NCBI GenBank assembly: GCA_027946365.1
Contig: JAPEUQ010000013.1
Coordinates: 930,001 to 994,000 of the forward strand
Reading direction: 5' to 3'
Length of the DNA stretch: 64,000 bases
From: Kalmusia sp. IMI 367209
Taxonomy: Eukaryota > Ascomycota > Dothideomycetes > Pleosporales > Didymosphaeriaceae
How positions within the stretch are numbered: the first letter of the stretch is position 1; the number at the start of each line of letters is the position of its first letter. A program made the position numbers and the translations under genes. Shown here piece by piece: positions 57,261 through 64,000 of the stretch. The notes under the pieces are model-generated. The model did no database searches. It had not been told where the DNA came from and was given only the letters and a program-made list of their open reading frames with translations.

Positions 57261-58217
57261 TACGTAGCAAGGGTTTCTGCTAAGAGGTGACGGAGTTCAT
57301 GTGATGCAGAAACGGGCCATTATCGAGCGATCGATGTGATTGAAGTCCACTCATCGCAATCTAATAACGATAACTCGCCGGATGGTCGCATATACAAGCG
57401 TCCTGCAATCGCGAGAGGTGTCAGGAGATGAACTCGGCTCGTCCCGGAACCCTGCAGCACAGAAGAAGCTTCTTGTGTTGAGCAGCAATCAGCAAGCTGC
57501 TGCCGGGGCTGCTGGCATGGTGGTGGCGCCACATTTCGCTTCGAGGTCACACCATCTTTCGAGCCTCAACTGTTTCCAGCGCAACACCATCAGGACATCC
57601 CACCACGGCGTTTGAGGTCAAGGAAATCATAATAGAGATAGCGGAGGTTTCTGCAGCAGAAATGCATTGTATATTAGTGTCCCCCTTCCCCTTCGATACC
57701 TAGCATCATCCCTCCAGACCGAGCAATATATATACAGTTCAGTACAACCAAATTATCAAAGCAACCAGAACAGCATGTCTAGCTTTGGGTTCTTCGCTTT
57801 CAGCCCTGCTTACGGCACCAATTCGCAGCTGCTGGAGTGCACGTGCACGTCTGCCGCGACGCAGCATTATTCCGACAGCAATTTCCACTTTAAGGAGTGG
57901 CTGCATCTACCAGCCTCGACGAAATCTTCGAAGCCTAGCTTATTCAGCGTTCATCGCAAAGCATCACATCAGCAGGTACATCGCGACTCTATCCCCAGCC
58001 ATTCGTCAACTGCGATTAACAATGCGTGCCAGACTGCCAATTAGACGGTCGTGTGGTGAACGGGGAGGCGATGGAGAGCGTGTGGTGGTGACGTCATGAA
58101 GCTCTGGACGCGTTCCATCTGCGTAATGGAGACGACATTACGAGATGGGAGCTTCTCTTGCGGTCGCGTTCGCAGGGATACAAATACTCACGGATAAACT
58201 TTGCAAATGTCGAGGCT
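57261..58217. other. Intergenic between ABC transporter and cupin gene
   Basis: Contains an AT-rich segment with TATATATA near 57726, but no gene I can support downstream of it before the cupin ATG. Confidence 0.5.
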
Positions 58218-58924
58218 ATGTTCAAGACTGCATCGCAAACGCCTCTCCGCAGCATCCAACGAGCGACAGCAACAGTATTCCGACCACGTGCACTACCAAT
58301 CGCAAGCCACTCAGCGCTCTTCCATTCAAGCGTCAAGATGGAGTCCAAGAAAGTCGCAGAGTTCAAGAGCGCAGGGAACCGCGAGAACAAGCCACCCAAG
58401 CACGAGGCGGTGTACTTCAAGGGGTTGATGAGCGAGAAGCGGGCGTTTGGGGATTTCAGGACCGTGTTGCACACGGGGCTGTACTCGCAGATCGTGGCCA
58501 TGGAGGTGCCTGTTGGCGGAGACATTGGTGACGAGGTGAGCTACCATGTTTCCAAAGACTGCATTGCACCCACCGGACTCGTGCTGACACTTGGTAGGTC
58601 CACACTGTCGATCAGATATTGCTCTTCACATCGGGCAAGGGGCTGGCGACGGTGGCTGGCAAAGACCAGGAGGTTAATGCAGGGGATGTGGTTGTTGTGC
58701 CTGCCGGGACGCAGCATCAGTTTGTTACCAAGGGAGACCAGCCGTTGGAATTGATTACGGTGTATTCGCCCGCGGAACATGACCCGAAGACGGTGCACAA
58801 GACGAAGGAGGAAGGAGATAAGGAGGAAGATGAGGGGAAAGACGAGGCGCCTGAGTGGAGTCACGGGAGCAAGAAAGACAACGAAGCGAAGGGGTTGGTG
58901 AAGGAGAGTGGGAAGTATGATTGA
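58218..58924 (+). CDS. Cupin-2 domain protein, probably mitochondrial
   Basis: Exons 58218-58535 and 58598-58924, with an intron of 62 nt; 214 aa. The N-terminus MFKTASQTPLRSIQRATATVFRP with later LFHSS looks like a mitochondrial presequence. The cupin beta-barrel follows: LHTGLYSQIVAMEVPVGGDI (motif 1 region; the His appears after the intron as VHTVDQILLFTSGKG), then GDVVVVPAGTQHQFV (motif 2, with the second His). The barrel can hold a metal, but the substrate is unknown. The C-terminus is Lys/Glu/Asp-rich. An internal Met (MESKKVAEF) at ~58339 is a possible start of a cytosolic form. The frame is open further upstream without ATG. Confidence 0.82.
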
Positions 58925-60870
58925 GTGGTTGCTACAAGTTGGGCAAGATTATGCAACAAAGTGGGGGGAGGGGGTTGTAGGCGCTGGAAACATGGTATCT
59001 TGTTTGTACACTATAGCCGTCGCGCCATTTATATACTATTGTGAAAAGTATCTAACATTGTTGAGTTCGAAGGGGCACTGCTGTATGTGTTGGCTCGAGT
59101 TTTGTTGCCTGATTCAGCCATCAGATGCTCGGGACGATCAGATTTGCTCGCATCTGGTTGTTCGCATCTGATAAACCCCACATTTACCGAGTTCGAGAAA
59201 GCGTTAGGTGGTACCACAGCATGTACCGACGTCCAAGTCCCGACATCGCACCGCAGCGGCCAATTGGTGGGGCGCGGAACGGGAACGCTCGCTTCTGAAT
59301 CAGGTATGCACCAGTGTTTCTCCACTGGGACAACATGGGCGAAATCGCCGTGGGCGTGTCGTGCGTTGAAGCAATTTCACTTACAAAGGAGTAACTGGGT
59401 CGCGCTAGAAGCAAGTAAAGTTACTTGATACGGCCCAGAGCCACGGTAGCATCGAGTTTCAGATATTTTGTGTGAGCATGAGATCCCAATCTCCACCGTC
59501 AGGAGATCAGATAAGGGTGGGGACTAGACGGTTTTAGGGCCGAAGAAAATCTGGTAGGCCAAAAGAAACTTTGCGAAGGGTCGCTGGTGCCTTTTGGGAG
59601 TTCGGCGGTGACCAGTCCGGCGGTGACCTCCGACATCGCCAACATGGCGATATGCGTGAGGGTTATCCGGTGATGTTCGACGAGACATGCGAACACTCGA
59701 GCGATAGAAGAGTTCCCGAATAGGTGGCCATCGCATCTCCTACGTTGATGTGGTGGGGCCGCTACTGTACCCCAGGGTCTTGGAGAGCACCAAAGCGACC
59801 AGCATCGCATTTGGGCAGCACGCGCGGCCGTGGCTGCGTGAACGTCGTCGCTCCCTATAGGTACTGTACCGGTGGGCGTACGTGCGTGCCAGTCATGCCA
59901 CCATGCTCTGGTGTTTCGAAACGGGTGCGCTCGGACCGAAGGGCAGGCAGTGGTCCGATTTGACGCAAGAGGTGGCGCGTCGTCGACGGTCTTGCGAGGG
60001 GCGGTGGGAGGAGCACTTGCGAGCACTTGCGAGCACTTGCGGAGACTTGCGGTGAGGTGCAGGGAAGGGCGAGAATTTCTCGGTCTGGATGGCGCACCTG
60101 GGAGGAGTGCCAATGCCAACACGGAGGAGCACATACGGCATGCAGCGCGGACAATTGTGAGGGTTGCTGCCGCGTGGATTGCTAAGGCATTGCTAAGGCA
60201 TTGCACAAGCAGCGCGCGCGCGTCTCCGGCCGCCAGAGTCTCCACTGCAGAAGCGCGCAGGGCCCCGACAGCCAGCCTGATGCGCCTGTTGGGAGCAGCC
60301 CGTCCGTGCAGGAAATAGAGGAAGAAAGTTGTCCACCCGGCAAAAGCAGGCCAGTTCCGCGGCTCGGCAACAATCTGGGCGCGGATATGCGCCTCTGAGC
60401 CTCTGGCGACCAGGACCCGGCCAGGACCCGCTGCCCAAGCTCGTCATCACCACCCCATTTCTCCTCACCACTCTTCTTCATACCGCCAGCGCCCGCACAC
60501 CGCGACGCCTTCCCATCGTGTCGTCCCCTCAGATATTCCACGCGGCAAGGCGGCTGTCACTCCTTCATTCCCGTTTGCCACTGCGAGGTGAGTGCGCCAA
60601 CCAATCCCCTGCCGCCCCTCGATCTGATAACAAAATTATCTGATTGACTTGATCTGATTCACCGCTCGGTCCGACGGCTTACCCAACCTACACACCGAGC
60701 GGATGCACCAATTCACACCAGCCCTCAATTGCGATACAAATGTCCTCTGTGACCATTACCTGACTCAGTCTTGCTAACATGGTGCGGATACAGCCAGCGC
60801 CTTTGTCGCGCCTTCAAAAGCGCCGCTCCTCCGCCCTCCTTCCCGCTTCATCACCCGCCCATCGCCCACA
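58925..60870. other. Intergenic, GC-rich with short repeats
   Basis: 1.9 kb without a gene I can support. Large overlapping open frames on both strands (59500-60540) are a consequence of GC richness. Short tandem repeats lie at 60011-60050 and 60181-60202, and a direct repeat CGGCGGTGACC occurs twice near 59603-59628. Confidence 0.5.
60011..60050 (+). repeat. 10-bp tandem repeat, four units
   Basis: Three perfect copies of GAGCACTTGC followed by one variant unit GGAGACTTGC. Confidence 0.85.
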
Positions 60871-62881
60871 ATGGACCACGACCATAGCATCCCCACCACT
60901 GCGACCTCACACCCCGCCGACCCTATTCCCTCCGAGCCACGCAACGTCCCTGAGCTCGCCCTGAAGCCCACGCCGTCACACTCCCAACACCCCGAGCATT
61001 CGTCGCCACGATCGCTAGGCGACTCCATGATATGGAGCAACACCAGCAGCGATGATTCCGAGGCGCCGCTCACGCCCAACACCGAGCCGGAACGCCAGAT
61101 GGAAGAGATTGTCGACAAGCTGCAGGAGCTGCCTGCCGCGACTGTCAATTTCACCGAGCAGACGCGCCCATGACGGGCCTCGACAACGCTCATCTCGGAC
61201 AGCCCCTCCGACATCCGGAGGATACTGGGCGATGGCGAAGCAGCTACCAAGCTCGTCAGCCAGTGCTGCGGTGGCGGATGCTGTCTGCTCAAGACATTGG
61301 CCCCTGATACATCGTCGCCAAACTTCCAGCCCGTAGTCATCCCGGATAACCAAGCTTTCCGGAGCCTGAAGTTGCGATTGGGTCCCCTGGGTCTCGATAG
61401 TGAGCTCACCGATACGATGCCGCTGCCTCCGGTCAACATGTCTTTTGAGAAGGTGCCGGCTGCCGAGACACAGTACGTGACCAAAGTCCACAAGGAGCCT
61501 CCGAAGTACGTGCAACCGCACCCGCCGTATGACGTCTTCTCGGCGCCATTGTACCATGCCCGCGAATTGACGAAGCCTGGAGCCGAGAAGAGAACCTTTC
61601 ATTTCGATGTCGACGTGACAGATTACCCTGCCGAAGGGGGTCTCGACTTCAAGGTGGGAGGTGCCATTGGCATCTGCCCGCCCAATTCCCAGGAGATCGT
61701 CGACGAGCTTTTCGATGTGCTTTGCATCCCCAAGTTTGTCCGGGACAGGCCAGTCACGCTGAAGACGAACACTGGCCGGTGGCCAACGATTTGGGGAGAG
61801 GATCAGCCTCGCGAGCTTGTCACAACCCGTCGTGAACTACTTACCTGGTGTGTAGATGTACAGTCATTCCCGCCTACCAAGAACCTCCTCCGCGTCATGG
61901 CTGAGTATTCCGATGCTCCGAATGAGAAGAAGATCCTCCTGTACCTTTGCTCCGCCCAGGGACAAGCTGCCTTCTGCGACCTACGAACAACATCACACCT
62001 CACAATAGCCCAGATCTTGAGCGCCTTTCCATCCTCAAAGCCACCTCTACCCGCACTACTCTCGGTGCTCACTCAGCTCATGCCACGTTTCTACTCCCTC
62101 TCGAACGATCCTCATATTTCGTCAGCCCGTCCCGGTCTACCTGGGAACCGACGCCTCATTGAAATGGCTGTTACGATCCATGAGTCCCCTGACTGGCACA
62201 CCGAGAACGGTTCCCGGACAGGTGTTGGCAGCGGCTTCATGGAACGCATGGCTCACGCCTTCATAAAGGCAGAAAACGAGGGCATCGATCCTCGTGAGAT
62301 TCTTGATCTTCGCGTCCCAATGTTCCGTGGACTCATGTCCAACCCACTCTCTCGTCAGTTCGGTGGGGATGGACCGATGGTGCTCATTGGAGCTGGTGTT
62401 GGCATGGCCCCCTTCCGCGGCTTCATCCTCAACAGATTGAAGAACGCCAACTGCGCCAACAAGATCTGGCTGATCCAGGGAGTGCGTGACTCTATGGTGG
62501 ATGAGTTGTACTCCGGCGAGCTCGGAGACCACGAGCGCGAAATCAAGAAGGTTGTTCAAAGTCGCAAGGTCAAAGTCGGGCAGAGTGATGCGAAATATGT
62601 GCAGGACGAGGTACGCCTGCAGGCCGACATCGTTTGGTTCGTGATTAACGCGCTTGATGGTCGTATCTTCGTGTGTGGAAGCTCCAAGGGTATGGGTGAG
62701 GGCGTCGAGCAGGCGCTCGTTGATGTCGCTATGCAAAAGGGTGGCATCAGCGAGGCAGAAGCGCACGAATTTTGGACCAAGAAGAAGGAGGATGGTCAAT
62801 ATATTGCTGTAAGCGCCCGCTCCCTGACACATCAACCCCCCACCCGCACAATACGCTAACGAGCACTAGGAAACGTGGTAA
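60871..62881 (+). CDS. FAD/NADPH-dependent oxidoreductase, CPR-like module without FMN domain, one in-frame TGA
   Basis: Diflavin-reductase-type FAD and NADPH domains; electron acceptor unknown. Exons 60871-62808 and 62870-62881 (the last encodes ETW), with an intron of 61 nt; 650 codons. The first 100 codons are disordered (MDHDHSIPTTATS, SMIWSNTSSDDSEAPLTP). TGA at 61171-61173 interrupts the frame, and the sequence continues RASTTLISDSPSDIRRILGD without shift. A CCGGGCC cluster (codons 132-138) precedes the FAD domain (RTFHFDVDVTDYP, RFYSLSND). NADPH-binding parts are VLIGAGVGMAPFRGFI and RIFVCGSSKGMGEGV. There is no flavodoxin domain. CGA to TGA is a one-base change, so error, a null allele or readthrough are all open. 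An ATG at 61417 could give a shorter protein from the FAD domain on. Confidence 0.82.
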
Positions 62882-64000
62882 TCCTCCACCGACACAACCT
62901 TCGCATCGTAAACTGTACATATTTCCTCGAACGAAGCGCTCGTCGACCCTATGATGCCTCTCACATTTCTCACATCGTCACCATTGGAGTTTTTGAGAAA
63001 GAAAAATTAGATCCAATCGCGCAGGCACCTTTACTATTCTTTTAGTTACACACGCACATTCTTTGGGTCTTTGTAATCTTTTGGGCTATCTATCTGCAAG
63101 CAATCATAGCATGGCGTTCTCAGTTGGCATGGTGGCGGGGTTTCTGTGTTTCTCGTTGCAGAATAGCTATACCGCCTGGGCGGATTTTTGCGTAGTGTCT
63201 TGATAAGTAGAGCAAGTGCAAATCGAACCGTGTTCAGGTACCAATTTTACCCAAAGCTTTGTCTGTGACAGGTGATTTGCTTAATGATATAACAAAGTGA
63301 CTCCTAAAGGAGGGCGCAAGTGGTAAGAATGCGGATTATTATGATAACCAATGTTCCCGTCCTTGGCCAGTTCCCTTACCTTCATGACCGTAATACACAA
63401 CTCATTCCTCAAGGTAGGCTTCATGTATCAGTTCACGAACCTGTCACAATCCCACTAACGAGCTTCCATGCGCGAACCAAGCAAACAGCGCACGCCTAGG
63501 CTTTGGCGTCCCAAACATGGAACGTGGCGGGCTTCGCTACATCGCATCGAGGTAGGTGTGAGGCATTCATTTCCTTATCTTGAGGATGATCTTATCAATC
63601 AGAATCCACCTTCGCGTAAAAAGATATCTAGGCTGCTTTTGAACATGGGGCGAGAAGAGGTTGTTGATCCACAACTAGATTTATCAAAGCACTCTAGTGT
63701 GGGGGGTGGCGGTGCGGCTACCGGGCATCCGTATCCTAGAAAATCGGCAGGGGGGTTGTCTCGAGAGGGCTCATTTCGGACCACGTGGAAATCGCTGGCG
63801 GAGCAGAAGTTCGCGAGGAGGATTCTGCGCTGGGAAGTGGGACCCGAGTGCTAGTCCTTGGGGATCGGTCCGCCTGGCCTAGAATTTGAGCGAATGCATG
63901 GTTGAAGGGCTGGGTTCGACTATTGCAATGGAAATATCGTGCTCCATGGTACGATAATGTACATCACTGCCTAGGGATTCCTTGTGAGGAACGGCATTGA
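62882..64000. other. 3' flank and intergenic to right edge
   Basis: Downstream of the oxidoreductase. Open frames at 63468-63882 on both strands lack coding character; no feature recognised. Confidence 0.5.

Noticed and set aside
57667..58099. Plus-strand frames upstream of the cupin gene
   Set aside because: Low-complexity, no motif, and the two overlapping frames give equally poor proteins.
59499..60245. 248-codon minus-strand frame in the GC-rich intergenic region
   Set aside because: Overlapping open frames exist in several phases here because stops are rare at high GC; Arg/Ala/Ser/His-rich with no motif.
61139..61197. A 59-nt GTCAAT...GACAG intron removing the in-frame TGA
   Set aside because: The donor is non-consensus and the length is not a multiple of three, so the downstream frame would be lost.
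1..64000. tRNA, rRNA, CRISPR arrays, bacterial-style operators or riboswitches
   Set aside because: Scanned by eye for B-box-like GGTTCGANTCC in both orientations and for spaced direct repeats; no acceptable candidate found. A tRNAscan/Infernal run would be decisive.

Overview
The window is nuclear DNA of a filamentous ascomycete (Pezizomycotina). The evidence is a Woronin-body hex1 gene ending in the peroxisomal signal SRL, many short GT-AG introns (mostly 44-100 nt) with CTNAC-type branch sites, a Zn2Cys6 regulator, and gene spacing of 1-2 kb on both strands. A dothideomycete is my best guess, but this is only an impression from protein style. I see no prokaryotic, viral, CRISPR or confident tRNA features.

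Left third (1-26.5 kb) is ordinary, gene-dense housekeeping sequence: cohesin subunit Scc3/STAG (runs off the left edge), a Gre2-like reductase, cullin-4, the glutathione-degradation amidotransferase Dug3, importin-alpha, telomere protein Pot1 (head-to-head with importin-alpha), an Hrr1/ZNFX1-type helicase with NF-X1 zinc fingers, SAGA subunit Spt8, inositol-pentakisphosphate 2-kinase and a PY-motif orphan. Several of these act on chromatin, telomeres or RNAi.

Middle (26.8-44 kb): a 2-oxoglutarate/Fe(II) oxygenase, hex1 with a long coding-like upstream region lacking any AUG, a Zn2Cys6 transcription factor, a gene-poor stretch holding a 160-bp TA-flanked inverted-repeat element (MITE), a secreted GH18 chitinase with an inserted chitin-binding domain and two GC-AG introns, a CCDC47-like ER membrane protein, and cytochrome c oxidase subunit 7 divergently paired with a large PPR-like mitochondrial protein.

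Right third (44-64 kb): a 6.7-kb gene-poor island with a broken orphan reading frame, an acidic orphan, RNA 3'-phosphate cyclase, a mitochondrial ABC half-transporter, a cupin protein, and an FAD/NADPH oxidoreductase split by one in-frame TGA.

A recurring oddity: cullin-4, the Hrr1-like helicase, the chitinase and probably cox7 each need removal of one base from a homopolymer run to keep frame, and two other frames carry a single in-frame stop. Sequencing or consensus error is the simplest explanation for the homopolymer cases. All exon boundaries were read by eye from splice consensus, frame continuity and remembered family motifs; no alignment or database search was run.
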